This document shows positions 17,829-27,305 of a stretch of DNA of 64,000 bases, one piece after another. The stretch is taken from the NCBI RefSeq assembly GCF_001043025.1, contig NZ_JYLD01000014.1, positions 62,001 to 126,000 of the forward strand. The letters are read 5' to 3'. A program made the position numbers and the translations under genes. The notes below the pieces were generated by a model. That model made no database searches. It saw nothing but the letters and a program-made list of their open reading frames with translations, and was not told the origin of the DNA. The DNA comes from Pseudomonas helleri. Lineage in GTDB: Bacteria; Pseudomonadota; Gammaproteobacteria; Pseudomonadales; Pseudomonadaceae. Numbering within the stretch: the first letter of the stretch is position 1; each line of letters opens with the position of its first letter.

Positions 17829-18509
17829 TCAGTCCAGCAGGTCCAACTGCAAGTGCTCAGCCACCGCTTGCGCCGAGGCCGTTTTAAGTTTGGGCACACG
17901 GCCCAGGCAAGGGGCCGGCAGGCGCTCGGCCAGGGTGGCGAGATTTTCTTCAAGGCGCGCCGTTTTCGGGCCAATGATATTAGCCACCCAACCGGCCAGT
18001 TGCAGGCCGTCGCGGGCGATGGCTTCGGCGGTCAACAAGGCATGGCTGATGCACCCCAGGCGCACGCCGACCACCAGAATCACCGGTAGGTCGAGGGCCT
18101 GCGCCAGGTCCGACAAACTGTCTTGCCCCGACAGCGGGACTCGCCAGCCTCCCGCCCCTTCAATCAAGGTGAAGTCGGCCTGCTGGGCCAGCACATGGCG
18201 CATGGGCGCCAGCAAGGTCTGCACACTGACCACTTGGCCAGCTTCACGCGCCGCAATGTGCGGGGCGATGGGCGGCTCAAAGGCCACCGGGTTGACCTCG
18301 TCATAGGTCAATTTCACAGAACTCTCGGCCATCAATGCCAGCGCATCGGCATTGCGCAGCCCTTGCGGGGTGATCTCACAGCCCGAGGCCACCGGCTTGC
18401 CAGCCACGGTGCTCAATCCGTTTTCGCGCGCGGCATACAACAAACCGGCGGCAATCGTGGTTTTGCCGACATCAGTGTCGGTTCCCGTAATGAAGTACGC
18501 TGGGCTCAT
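17829..18509 (-). CDS. bioD: BioD, dethiobiotin synthetase
   Basis: 226 residues. It closes the ureido ring of dethiobiotin from DAPA, CO2 and ATP. P-loop GTDTDVGKTTIAAG lies at residues 8-21 and the GAGGWRVPL block near 120. Last gene of the bioBFHCD operon; its start overlaps the bioC end by 4 bases. Confidence 0.95.
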   Translation of the reverse strand: MSPAYFITGTDTDVGKTTIAAGLLYAARENGLSTVAGKPVASGCEITPQGLRNADALALMAESSVKLTYDEVNPVAFEPPIAPHIAAREAGQVVSVQTLLAPMRHVLAQQADFTLIEGAGGWRVPLSGQDSLSDLAQALDLPVILVVGVRLGCISHALLTAEAIARDGLQLAGWVANIIGPKTARLEENLATLAERLPAPCLGRVPKLKTASAQAVAEHLQLDLLD

Positions 18510-19318
18510 CGCGTTTTCTCCAGGATGCCGTAGACCACCTGATAAGTTGCCGGTAGCCCTTGCGGCTGACGAAATTGCTCATAAGCGCTAACCAAAGCCT
18601 GCAGCCGCGCTCTGCCGGTCAACCCTTCAGGGCGACCCGGGTTCAGATTATGCGCACCCAATGCTTTCAATTCATGGGTCAGTTGACGCACCTGCGCGTA
18701 GTGCAGCACATGGGGCTGACTCTGCAAGTTGAGCACGCGCATCGAGCTGTCAGCGCACAACTGCTGATAGGCGGCAAACTCACGAAAACGGTTCACATGG
18801 ACTTGCCCGTCCACGGCCCGCCAACTGTCACGCAGCTCACTTAACGTGCCCACGCACAAGCTGGCAAAGGCCATGACGCCACCGGGTTTGAGCACTCGAT
18901 GGGCTTCGCTGAGCACCCGCGCAAAATCACCGCACCACTGCAACGCCAGGCTGGAAAAAATCAGGTCGCAACTTTTGGCTTGCAGCGGCAAGCTTTCAGC
19001 ATCCCCGGCGATAAAATGCGCGGCGCCGCCCAAGGGCCGGGCGAACGCCAGCATGCCTTGGGCGATGTCCAGCGCCAGCCCTTCACTGTGGGGAAATTGC
19101 TGCGCCAGGGCCCGGCTGAAATAGCCCGTGCCGCTGCCCAGATCCAGCCAGCGCTGCGGCGCCAGACCAGCCGGTAAACGCGCCAGCAACGCATGCCCGA
19201 CGTCACGTTGCAGCTCGGCCACGCTGTCGTAACTGGCCGCCGCACGCGAAAACGACACCGCCACCTGGCGCTTGTCCGGCAGGTGGCCTGCACACGTTGC
19301 AACACTGAGATCAGTCAT
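18506..19318 (-). CDS. bioC: BioC, malonyl-ACP O-methyltransferase
   Basis: 270 residues. BioC methylates malonyl-ACP so that fatty-acid synthesis can build pimeloyl-ACP methyl ester. The SAM-binding motif LDLGSGTGYFSRAL is clear. Start taken as MTDLSVATCAGHLP (19318), which overlaps the bioH end by 8 bases; the open frame extends further upstream without a better start. Confidence 0.93.
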   Translation of the reverse strand: MTDLSVATCAGHLPDKRQVAVSFSRAAASYDSVAELQRDVGHALLARLPAGLAPQRWLDLGSGTGYFSRALAQQFPHSEGLALDIAQGMLAFARPLGGAAHFIAGDAESLPLQAKSCDLIFSSLALQWCGDFARVLSEAHRVLKPGGVMAFASLCVGTLSELRDSWRAVDGQVHVNRFREFAAYQQLCADSSMRVLNLQSQPHVLHYAQVRQLTHELKALGAHNLNPGRPEGLTGRARLQALVSAYEQFRQPQGLPATYQVVYGILEKTR

Positions 19319-20042
19319 CGTCCAGCTCATGTAAAAAAGCCTGAATCGCGGCCGCCAGCTCGTGGGGCGCTTCCAGTAAAAAGGCATGACAGGCCTGTTC
19401 AATCAGACCCACTTCGACATCGGGCAACAGCGCCAGCAACGCCTCGGCCGCCGCCACAGGCACCAGCCCGTCGGTCCCGGCAAACAGGTGCAGTTGTGGC
19501 CCGTTGAAGGCTTGCAGGGCCGGGCGCACATCCAGTTGGCCCAGCAGTTCCAGCCCGGCCAACAAGGGTGCCGGCTGCACTTTGGGGGCTGCGCCCAAGA
19601 GCAATTGCGTCATGGCGCGCGGGTCTGCCGCGCCTTGGCTACACAGCAGAGCAAAGCGCTTGAAGGTGCTGTGCGGCGCTTCAGCGAAGCCTGATAAAAA
19701 CGCCTCGAAGGTGGCGTTGGGCATTGCCGATGGCCAGTCCTCACGGGTAACAAAACTCGGGTTGCTGGCCAAAGTGATCAGCCCGCAGCAACGATCGCCA
19801 CGGCGGGCTGCCAACTCACTGGCGAGCATCCCGCCCAGAGACCAGCCGCCCAGCCAGGCGTTGTCGGGCAGGTTGGCGTCCAGCTCGTCGAGCCAGTCGT
19901 CCAGTTGCGCTGACTCCAGCACCGGCAGCGGTTCGACCTCGACTCGCAAATGCTCATCCAGACCGCGTAATGCTGCGGCCAAAGGTTCCAGCGGGGAAAT
20001 CCCCAAGCCCCAGCCGGGCAGCAAAATCAGACGATCACGCAT
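19311..20042 (-). CDS. bioH: BioH, pimeloyl-ACP methyl ester carboxylesterase
   Basis: 243 residues, alpha/beta-hydrolase. It removes the methyl group that BioC added and so ends chain extension. Nucleophile Ser in GGWSLGGML, His in QACHAFLLEAP. I chose ATG 20042 (MRDRLILLPGWG): GGAG lies 7 bases upstream and the start overlaps the bioF stop. Confidence 0.93.
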   Translation of the reverse strand: MRDRLILLPGWGLGISPLEPLAAALRGLDEHLRVEVEPLPVLESAQLDDWLDELDANLPDNAWLGGWSLGGMLASELAARRGDRCCGLITLASNPSFVTREDWPSAMPNATFEAFLSGFAEAPHSTFKRFALLCSQGAADPRAMTQLLLGAAPKVQPAPLLAGLELLGQLDVRPALQAFNGPQLHLFAGTDGLVPVAAAEALLALLPDVEVGLIEQACHAFLLEAPHELAAAIQAFLHELDDD

Positions 20043-21207
20043 GGTCGGGCTCCAGCTTTCGCCAACAGTCATCCAGTGCGCTTAACAATAGCTGCACCTG
20101 AGCCTCTGTGTGGGCCGCCGACAAGGTCACACGCAACCGCGCACTGCCCGCCGGTACCGTCGGCGGGCGGATCGCCGTCACCAGCAAACCGCGCTCACGC
20201 AACATCGCTGACAAACGCAACGCCCGGCCACTGTCGCCAATCACGATCGGCTGGATCGGCGTAAAGCTGTCCATCAACTGCAAACCGATCTGCTCGGCGC
20301 CCCTGCGGAACTGGCTAATCAGGGTGTTCAGGTGCTCACGACGCCAGTGCTCGCTGCGCAACAGCTCAAGGCTTTTGAGGGTGGCGCAGGCCAGCGCGGG
20401 CGGCTGGCTGGTGGTGTAGATATAAGGCCGGGCGAACTGGATCAAGCTCTCGATCAGCTCTTCGCTGCCCGCCACAAACGCACCGCTGGTGCCGAAGGCT
20501 TTGCCCAGCGTGCCCACCAGCACCGGCACGTCGTCCACGCCCAAGCCAAAATGCTCGGCAATCCCGCCGCCCTGCGCACCCAGCGGGCCAAAGCCGTGGG
20601 CATCGTCGACCATCAGCCAGGCGCCTTTGGCCTTGGCCTCACGGGCCAGGCTCGGCAAGTCGGCCACATCGCCGTCCATGCTGAACACGCCGTCGGTGAC
20701 CACCAAAGTGTTGCCGCAGGCTTTCTCCAGACGCTTGGCCAGGCTGGCCGCGTCGTTGTGCAAATAGCGGTTGAAGCGCGCGCCGCTGAGCAAACCGGCA
20801 TCCAGCAACGAGGCGTGATTGAGACGGTCTTCGAGCACCGTATCGCCCTGCCCGACCAAGGCGGTGACCGCCCCCAGATTGGCCATGTAGCCATTGCTGA
20901 ACAGCAGCGCACGCGGGCGCCCGGTGAACTCGGCCAGGGCTTCTTCCAGCGCGTGATGCGGGCCGCTGTGGCCGATGACCAAATGCGACGCCCCGCCGCC
21001 CACGCCCCAACGCGACGCACCGGCCTGCCAGGCTTCGATCACCTGCGGGTGATTGGCCAAGCCCAAGTAGTCGTTATTACAGAAGGCCAACAGCGGCTGG
21101 CCATCGACCACCACCTGCGGCCCTTGCGGGCTCTCAAGCAATGGCCGTTGACGGTAAAGATTGTCGGCACGACGCGCAGCCAGACGGGCGCTTAAATCAA
21201 AAGACAT
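20035..21207 (-). CDS. bioF: BioF, 8-amino-7-oxononanoate synthase
   Basis: 390 residues. PLP enzyme joining pimeloyl-ACP (or -CoA) and L-alanine. The Schiff-base Lys lies in VGTLGKAFGTSGAF and DAHGFG marks the PLP site. Start taken at MSFDLSARLAAR (21207), with GAGG upstream. A REP palindrome lies between it and bioB. Confidence 0.95.
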   Translation of the reverse strand: MSFDLSARLAARRADNLYRQRPLLESPQGPQVVVDGQPLLAFCNNDYLGLANHPQVIEAWQAGASRWGVGGGASHLVIGHSGPHHALEEALAEFTGRPRALLFSNGYMANLGAVTALVGQGDTVLEDRLNHASLLDAGLLSGARFNRYLHNDAASLAKRLEKACGNTLVVTDGVFSMDGDVADLPSLAREAKAKGAWLMVDDAHGFGPLGAQGGGIAEHFGLGVDDVPVLVGTLGKAFGTSGAFVAGSEELIESLIQFARPYIYTTSQPPALACATLKSLELLRSEHWRREHLNTLISQFRRGAEQIGLQLMDSFTPIQPIVIGDSGRALRLSAMLRERGLLVTAIRPPTVPAGSARLRVTLSAAHTEAQVQLLLSALDDCWRKLEPDHA

Positions 21208-21237
21208 GCTGGCCTCGGAAATAGATTGCACAAGACC

Positions 21238-21305
21238 TGTAGGAGCGAGCTCGCCTCGCGATCTTTTGATCGTTTAAAAGATCGCGAGGCAAGCTCGCTC
21301 CTACA
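21238..21305. repeat. REP/REPIN palindrome, class I, inside the bio operon
   Basis: Full inverted repeat in the 108-base bioB-bioF gap. It may lower read-through or protect the bioB message end. Confidence 0.9.
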
Positions 21306-21315
21306 GTTAAGAGGC

Positions 21316-22371
21316 TTACACCGCAGCGTTATAGAACTGCTCGCTGGATTTTTGCTCGATCAGCGCTTGCTCGATCGCCGCCTGATGCACTTCATCGGCG
21401 TGTTCCTGGCGGGCTTCGGGCAAGATGCCCAGGCGCGCAAACAGTTGCATGTCTTTGTCCGCCTGCGGGTTGGCGGTGGTCAGCAATTTGTCGCCGTAGA
21501 AAATCGAGTTGGCCCCGGCAAAGAACGCCAGCGCCTGCATTTGCTCGTTCATGGCCTCACGCCCGGCCGACAGCCGAACATGGCTTTGTGGCATCAAGAT
21601 ACGCGCCACGGCCAGCATGCGGATGAAGTCGAACGGGTCGATGTCCTCGGCATTGGCCAGCGGCGTACCCGCCACTTTCACCAGCATGTTGATCGGCACC
21701 GACTCCGGGTGCTCGGGCAGGTTGGCCAGTTGGATCAACAGATTGGCGCGGTCGTCCAGCGACTCGCCCATGCCCAGAATCCCGCCGGAACAGATCTTCA
21801 TCCCCGCATCGCGCACATAGCTCAACGTTTGCAGGCGTTCGCTGTAGGTACGGGTGGTGATGATGCTGGTGTAGAAGTCGGGCGAGGTGTCGAGGTTGTG
21901 GTTGTAGTAATCCAGCCCCGCGTGCGCCAGCGCCGCCGTTTGCTCCTGATCAAGCTTGCCCAGGGTCATGCAGGTTTCCAGGCCCATGGCCTTCACGCCT
22001 TTGACCATTTCCAGCACGTAGGGCATGTCTTTGGCCGACGGGTGCTTCCAGGCGGCGCCCATGCAGAAACGCGTCGAGCCGATGGCTTTGGCCCGCGCCG
22101 CCTCTTCAAGCACCGCCTGCACCTGCATCAACTTCTCTTTTTCCAGCCCGGTGTTGTAGTGACCGGACTGCGGACAATATTTGCAATCTTCCGGGCACGC
22201 CCCGGTTTTGATCGAAAGCAGCGTCGAAACTTGCACCCGATTGGCGTCGAAATGCGCGCGGTGCACGGTCTGCGCCTGAAAAAGCAGGTCATTGAACGGC
22301 TGGACAAACAACGCTCGAACTTCGGCTAAAGACCAATCATGTCGCAAGTTGGCATGGGTGCTGGCGCTCAT
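21316..22371 (-). CDS. bioB: BioB, biotin synthase
   Basis: 351 residues. Radical SAM enzyme inserting sulfur into dethiobiotin. CPEDCKYCPQSGHY gives the CxxxCxxC cluster motif, followed by the conserved GAAWKHPSAKD and the Arg/Cys [2Fe-2S] site region. AGAGAA precedes the ATG. First gene of the operon, transcribed from the region that holds a BirA-type operator at 22463-22499. Confidence 0.97.
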   Translation of the reverse strand: MSASTHANLRHDWSLAEVRALFVQPFNDLLFQAQTVHRAHFDANRVQVSTLLSIKTGACPEDCKYCPQSGHYNTGLEKEKLMQVQAVLEEAARAKAIGSTRFCMGAAWKHPSAKDMPYVLEMVKGVKAMGLETCMTLGKLDQEQTAALAHAGLDYYNHNLDTSPDFYTSIITTRTYSERLQTLSYVRDAGMKICSGGILGMGESLDDRANLLIQLANLPEHPESVPINMLVKVAGTPLANAEDIDPFDFIRMLAVARILMPQSHVRLSAGREAMNEQMQALAFFAGANSIFYGDKLLTTANPQADKDMQLFARLGILPEARQEHADEVHQAAIEQALIEQKSSEQFYNAAV

Positions 22372-22459
22372 CGGCGATTCTCTTGTTTATGCTGGGACTT
22401 GAACCTGAAGCAACCGCCTCAGGCACGGCACGGATGCGCGATATGTTTGAGGATGCTAC

Positions 22460-23200
22460 ATGACTTGTCAACCACGCTTGTTTAGCGTGGTTGACAAGTG
22501 GTTATTAATTAACCAAACGTGTTTAGTGTGCGATGAACGCACCGACACCCCGCTGCCACTCTGCGCGGCCTGCGAGCTGGAGCTGCCCTGGCTGGGTGAC
22601 CGTTGCGAGCGTTGCGCATTGCCGCTGCCGATGGCCGGGCTCACCTGCGGCCTGTGCATCAAGCACCCGCCGGCCTACGAATCGGTGTATGCGCCGTGGG
22701 TATACGGCTTTCCCGTCGACAGCTTGATCATCCGTTTCAAGCACAACAGCCGCTGGCCGTATGGCCGCTTGTTGGCCGATATTCTCGGCCAATCGCTGCG
22801 TGATCGGTTCAACACCGGCGACCCCCAACCCGACTGTTTACTGCCGGTGCCGCTGTCTACTCAGCGCCTGCGCCAGCGCGGCTACAACCAGGCCGCCATG
22901 CTCGCCCAGTGGCTGAGCCGCAACTTGGGTATCCCGTGTCACGACGACTGGCTGCTGCGCCACCAAGACACCGCCGCGCAACAGGCGCTCGATGCCAAGG
23001 CCCGCAAGCGCAACTTGCTCCACGCCTTCAGCCTGGCCCCGCAGGTTGACGTGCGCGGCCTGCACCTGGCGCTGGTGGACGACGTGCTGACTACCGGCGC
23101 CACCGCGCAAAGTCTGGCGCGCCTGCTGCGTCAGGCCGGCGCGCGGCAGGTGGATGTGTATTGCCTGGCGCGCACGCCCAGGCCCGACGCGCCGCCTTGA
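22460..23200 (+). CDS. ComF-family protein with phosphoribosyltransferase-type domain
   Basis: 246 residues. N-terminal Cys pairs (CLVCDE, CAACE, CERCALP, TCGLC) form a zinc-ribbon-like region; the C-terminus has the PRPP-binding motif LALVDDVLTTGATA. ComF proteins take part in DNA uptake in naturally competent bacteria; in Pseudomonas the role is unproven. The N-terminus MTCQPRLFSVVDKWLL is coded by the BirA-type palindrome, so BirA binding could also affect this gene. GAGG lies before the ATG. Confidence 0.88.
   Translation: MTCQPRLFSVVDKWLLINQTCLVCDERTDTPLPLCAACELELPWLGDRCERCALPLPMAGLTCGLCIKHPPAYESVYAPWVYGFPVDSLIIRFKHNSRWPYGRLLADILGQSLRDRFNTGDPQPDCLLPVPLSTQRLRQRGYNQAAMLAQWLSRNLGIPCHDDWLLRHQDTAAQQALDAKARKRNLLHAFSLAPQVDVRGLHLALVDDVLTTGATAQSLARLLRQAGARQVDVYCLARTPRPDAPP
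22463..22499. promoter_or_regulatory. BirA-type operator for the bio operon, overlapping the comF start
   Basis: Perfect inverted repeat with 14-base arms, of which the core reads TTGTCAACC-N15-GGTTGACAA. This has the arm sequence and spacing of the BirA-biotin operator (consensus TTGTAAACC-N15-GGTTTACAA). It lies about 90 bases upstream of the bioB start. On the bioB strand a TTGACA in the proximal arm is followed 17 bases later by AAACAT, a possible promoter that BirA would cover. The site is also inside the first codons of comF. Confidence 0.85.
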
Positions 23201-23259
23201 CGCCACCGGGCTGAGCAGGCACTTTCCGGGGCTCACCCAGCTTTGCGAATGACGCCCCC

Positions 23260-24024
23260 ATGCAACTACCGACTTTGCTGACCCAGCACATCGCCCGCCG
23301 CCCGCAGCGCATTGCCTTGTTGCAGCACATCGCCGAGCAAGGCTCGATCACCCGCGCCGCCAAAAGCGCGGGCATCAGCTACAAAGCGGCGTGGGACAGC
23401 ATCGACGAGCTGAACAACCTGGCACAAACCCCGCTGGTTGAACGCAGCGTGGGCGGCAAAGGCGGCGGCGGTGCACGCCTGTCGGTGGCCGGGGAACGGG
23501 TGATGCGCCTCTATCAACGCCTGCAAGCCCTGCAAAGCCAAGTGCTGGACGCCGCCGAAGACGCCAGCGACCTCGACCTGCTGGGCCGCTTGATGCTCAG
23601 AACCAGCGCCCGCAACCAGTTGCACGGCAGCGTCAAGGCCATCCACAGCCATGGCCACAACGACCTGATTGAACTGCAACTGCCCGGCGGCCTGACGCTG
23701 CACGCGCAAATCACCCATGACAGCACCCAGCGCCTGGAACTGAACCTCGACACCCCGGTGGTGGCGTTGATCAAGGCGGGCTGGCTGCAACTGACGGCGC
23801 CCGACCAGCCATTGGTGGCCGGGCACAACCTGCTGCGCGGGCGCATCGAACAAATCCTCGACGCCGACGACAGCCCCAGCGAAGTGCGCATCAGCCTGCC
23901 CAGCGGCCAAACCTTGTGCGCCTTGAGCGAACCGCAACACCTCGAAACACTCCAGTTGGCTGTGGGCAGCGAGGTCAATGTGCAGTTTTCACCGACTCTG
24001 GTGTTGCTCGGCACACCCCTCTAA
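23260..24024 (+). CDS. modE: ModE-type molybdate-responsive transcriptional regulator
   Basis: 254 residues. N-terminal winged helix (about 15-110) with the ModE signature SITRAAKSAGISYKAAWDSID, then two Mop-type molybdate-binding domains marked by SARNQLHGSVKAI and HNLLRGRIEQI. It stands alone here; modABC genes are not in the window. In E. coli ModE represses modABC when molybdate is bound. Confidence 0.9.
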   Translation: MQLPTLLTQHIARRPQRIALLQHIAEQGSITRAAKSAGISYKAAWDSIDELNNLAQTPLVERSVGGKGGGGARLSVAGERVMRLYQRLQALQSQVLDAAEDASDLDLLGRLMLRTSARNQLHGSVKAIHSHGHNDLIELQLPGGLTLHAQITHDSTQRLELNLDTPVVALIKAGWLQLTAPDQPLVAGHNLLRGRIEQILDADDSPSEVRISLPSGQTLCALSEPQHLETLQLAVGSEVNVQFSPTLVLLGTPL

Positions 24025-24030
24025 CGGCCT

Positions 24031-24116
24031 TGTGGGAGCGGGCTTGCTCGCGATGCAGACACCTCGGTCGACCCTTTGACCGCACCGATGCCATCGCGAG
24101 CAAGCCCGCTCCCACA
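24031..24116. repeat. REP/REPIN palindrome, class II
   Basis: Arms TGTGGGAGCGGGCTTGCTCG and complement, 7 bases after the modE stop. Confidence 0.88.
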
Positions 24117-24186
24117 CGTTTTCTGCAACACCACTGTCATAACCGCTGCTTAAGGTTGCGCAAAAACCTTAAAAGGCCTGCGCACT

Positions 24187-26088
24187 ATGAACCTCCTGGA
24201 TGATCAACACCCCACCGACCTTGAGCGCATTGTCGGCTTGAGTCGACGCGGGTTTATCAGCGCAGGCGCCCTATGCGGCGCGGCGATGTTTCTGGGCGGC
24301 AACCTGCTCAGCCGCAGCGCACTGGCCGCCGGGGTCAGCTCGGCCGCAAGCCCCTTGCTGGGCTTTGCCAGCATCAATGCCGCCACCAGCGACAGCCTCA
24401 GCCTGCCACCCGGCTACCGCGCCTCGGTGTTGATCAGTTGGGGCCAGCCCCTGCACACCAACGGCCCGGCCTTTGACCCCAGCGGCAATGGCAGCGCCGA
24501 CGCTCAGGAGGTGCAGTTTGGCGACAACAACGACGGCATGAGCCTGTTCGCCTTCCCCGACGACCCCAACCGCGCCCTGCTGGCGATCAACAACGAATAC
24601 ACCAATTACCGCTACCTGTACCCCCACGGCGGCTTGCCGACATCGGCCGAAGAGGTGCACAAAGCCCAGGCCAGCGAAGGCGTGTCGGTCATTGAAGTGC
24701 AGCGCAAAGGCGACGGCTGGCAGTTCGTCCAGGACTCGCCCTTTAACCGGCGCATCCACGGCAACACGCCGATCCGCCTCAGCGGCCCGGCCGAAGGGCA
24801 CGCCTTGTTGCGCACCCAGGCCGACATCAATGGCGCCCGGGTACTGGGCACCTTCCAGAACTGCGCCAACGGCAAAACACCGTGGGGCACCTACCTCACC
24901 TGCGAAGAAAACTTCACCGACTGCTTTGGCAGCTCAGACCCCCAGCAGACCTTCGACGCCGCGCAAAAGCGCTACGGCGCCACACTCGCCAGCCGCGAAA
25001 TCAACTGGCACCTGCACGACCCGCGCTTCGACCTGGCGACTAACCCCAACGAGCTCAACCGCCATGGCTGGGTGGTCGAAATCGACCCGTTCGACCCGAA
25101 ATCGTTGCCGGTCAAACGCACCGCGCTGGGCCGCTTCAAACACGAAAACGCCGCATTGGCACAGACCCGTGATGGCCGCGCCGTGGTGTACATGGGCGAC
25201 GACGAACGCGGTGAGTTCATCTACAAATTCATTAGCCGCGACCGCATCGATACCCAAAACCCCAAGGCCAACCGCGACCTGCTGGACCACGGCACGCTGT
25301 ATGTGGCGCGCTTTGATGCGGGTGACAAGCACCCCGATCACCCCAAAGGCCAAGGCCAGTGGATCGCACTGCGCCACGGCCAAAACGGCATCGACGCCAG
25401 CCAGGGTTTCGCCAACCAGGCCGAAGTGCTGATCCACGCCCGGCTCGCGGGCAGCGTGGTCAACGCCACGCGCATGGACCGCCCGGAGTGGATCGTGGTC
25501 AGCCCCAAAGACGGCCAGGTGTATTGCACCCTGACCAACAACGCCAAACGCGGCGAAGACGGCCAACCCGTCGGCGGCCCCAACCCCCGTGAAAAGAACG
25601 TTTACGGGCAGATCCTGCGCTGGAAAGCCCACAACGATGACCACGGTGCCGACAGCTTCGACTGGGACCTGTTTGTGGTCGCGGGCAACCCGGTGGTGCA
25701 CCCAAAACAGCCCAAAGGGGGTTCAGCCAACATCACCCCGCAGAACATGTTCAACAGCCCCGACGGCCTGGGTTTTGACGACGCCGGGCGCCTGTGGATC
25801 CTGACCGACGGCGACTACAGCAACAAAGGCGACTTCGCCGGCATGGGCAATAACCAAATGCTCTGCGCCGACCCCGACAGCGGTGAAATCCGTCGTTTCA
25901 TGGTCGGCCCGGTGGGCTGTGAAGTGACCGGCATCAGCTTCTCGCCGGATCAAAAAACCCTGTTCGTCGGTATCCAGCACCCTGGCGAAAACGGCGGCTC
26001 GACCTTCCCCGAGCATCTGCCCAACGGCAAACCGCGCTCCTCGGTCATGGCCATCAGCCGCGAAGACGGCGGGATCGTCGGCGCATAG
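24187..26088 (+). CDS. phoX: PhoX-family alkaline phosphatase, Tat-exported
   Basis: 633 residues. The N-terminus has a twin-arginine signal (SRRGFISAG) followed by a hydrophobic stretch ending in ALAAGV, so it is exported folded. The rest is the PhoX/DUF839 beta-propeller, including NNEYTNYRY and TCEENFTDCFG, which hold metal-ligand acids in PhoX, a calcium/iron phosphatase. Expected role: release of phosphate from organic esters in the periplasm. No clear Pho box was found in the 70 bases upstream of the start. Confidence 0.87.
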   Translation: MNLLDDQHPTDLERIVGLSRRGFISAGALCGAAMFLGGNLLSRSALAAGVSSAASPLLGFASINAATSDSLSLPPGYRASVLISWGQPLHTNGPAFDPSGNGSADAQEVQFGDNNDGMSLFAFPDDPNRALLAINNEYTNYRYLYPHGGLPTSAEEVHKAQASEGVSVIEVQRKGDGWQFVQDSPFNRRIHGNTPIRLSGPAEGHALLRTQADINGARVLGTFQNCANGKTPWGTYLTCEENFTDCFGSSDPQQTFDAAQKRYGATLASREINWHLHDPRFDLATNPNELNRHGWVVEIDPFDPKSLPVKRTALGRFKHENAALAQTRDGRAVVYMGDDERGEFIYKFISRDRIDTQNPKANRDLLDHGTLYVARFDAGDKHPDHPKGQGQWIALRHGQNGIDASQGFANQAEVLIHARLAGSVVNATRMDRPEWIVVSPKDGQVYCTLTNNAKRGEDGQPVGGPNPREKNVYGQILRWKAHNDDHGADSFDWDLFVVAGNPVVHPKQPKGGSANITPQNMFNSPDGLGFDDAGRLWILTDGDYSNKGDFAGMGNNQMLCADPDSGEIRRFMVGPVGCEVTGISFSPDQKTLFVGIQHPGENGGSTFPEHLPNGKPRSSVMAISREDGGIVGA

Positions 26089-26097
26089 CGATGGACC

Positions 26098-26156
26098 CTT
26101 GCTGCTCGCGATCTTTTGATCTTTTAAAAGATCGCGAGGCAAGCTCGCTCCTACAG
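26098..26156. repeat. REP palindrome, class I, left arm truncated
   Basis: Complete right arm GATCGCGAGGCAAGCTCGCT and centre, but the left arm begins only at GCTCGCGATC. Confidence 0.75.
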
Positions 26157-26217
26157 GGGTCAGTCTGCGTTAACATGCTTGGCCGGACGCGGCAGCCTGC
26201 TGCGCGCAGGAGTCAGC

Positions 26218-27192
26218 ATGTCTCATCCGTTCGCAACACTTACCCCTGATCTGGTGCTCGACGCCGTCGAAAGCATCGGTTTCCTCAGCGACGCCCGCGT
26301 GCTCGCCCTCAACAGTTACGAAAACCGCGTGTACCAGGTCGGTATCGAAGGCTCGGAGCCGCTGATCGCGAAGTTCTACCGCCCGCAGCGCTGGACCAAC
26401 GAAGCGATCCTCGAAGAACACCGCTTTACCTTCGAACTGGCCGACTGCGAAGTGCCGGTGGTGGCGCCGATCATTCATAACGGCCAAAGCCTGTTCGAAC
26501 ACCAGGGCTTTCGCTTTACCTTGTTCCCGCGACGCGGTGGCCGTGCCCCCGAGCCGGGCAACCTTGACCAGCTGTACCGCCTCGGCCAACTGCTTGGGCG
26601 CCTGCATGCGGTGGGTGCCACCAAGCCCTTTGAACACCGCGAAGCCCTGGGCGTGAAGAATTTTGGCCATGACTCGCTGACCACCTTGCTCGAAGGCAAT
26701 TTCATCCCGCGTAGCCTGTTACCGGCTTACGAGTCGGTGGCCCGCGATCTGCTCAAGCGTGTCGAAGACGTGTACGCCGCCACCCCGCACAGCAACATTC
26801 GCATGCACGGCGACTGCCACCCCGGCAACATGATGTGCCGCGACGAGGTGTTTCATATTGTCGACCTCGACGACTGCCGCATGGGCCCGGCGGTGCAAGA
26901 CCTGTGGATGATGCTGGCCGGTGATCGCCAGGAATGCCTCGGCCAACTGTCCGAACTGATGGATGGCTACAGCGAGTTCCACGACTTCAACCCCCGTGAA
27001 CTGGCCCTGATCGAACCCCTTCGCGCCTTGCGCCTGATGCACTACAGTGCCTGGCTGGCCCGCCGCTGGGACGACCCGGCGTTCCCGCACAGCTTTCCGT
27101 GGTTTGGCAGCGAGCGGTATTGGGGCGACCAGGTGCTGGCGTTGCGCGAACAACTCTCGGCGCTCAATGAAGAGCCGCTGAAACTGTTTTAA
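26218..27192 (+). CDS. srkA: SrkA/RdoA-family stress response kinase (YihE)
   Basis: 324 residues. Aminoglycoside-phosphotransferase-like Ser/Thr kinase. HGDCHPGNMM (catalytic loop) and HIVDLDDCRMGP (metal-binding Asp) are clear, and AKFYRPQRW holds the ATP-site Lys. In E. coli the kinase protects against stress-triggered death. ATG 26218 is chosen for AGGAG 5 bases upstream. Confidence 0.9.
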   Translation: MSHPFATLTPDLVLDAVESIGFLSDARVLALNSYENRVYQVGIEGSEPLIAKFYRPQRWTNEAILEEHRFTFELADCEVPVVAPIIHNGQSLFEHQGFRFTLFPRRGGRAPEPGNLDQLYRLGQLLGRLHAVGATKPFEHREALGVKNFGHDSLTTLLEGNFIPRSLLPAYESVARDLLKRVEDVYAATPHSNIRMHGDCHPGNMMCRDEVFHIVDLDDCRMGPAVQDLWMMLAGDRQECLGQLSELMDGYSEFHDFNPRELALIEPLRALRLMHYSAWLARRWDDPAFPHSFPWFGSERYWGDQVLALREQLSALNEEPLKLF

Positions 27193-27204
27193 ATGGGTGC
27201 CCTT

Positions 27205-27273
27205 TGTAGGAGCGAGCTTGCCTCGCGATCTTTTTAAAAGATCAAAAGATCGCGAGGCAAGCTCGCTCCTATA
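27205..27273. repeat. REP/REPIN palindrome, class I
   Basis: Inverted repeat 13 bases after srkA, with one change in the last arm (CTCCTATAG for CTCCTACAG). Confidence 0.88.
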
Positions 27274-27305
27274 GCATCCGTCATTTGCTTAACCAAGGAT
27301 CCTGC

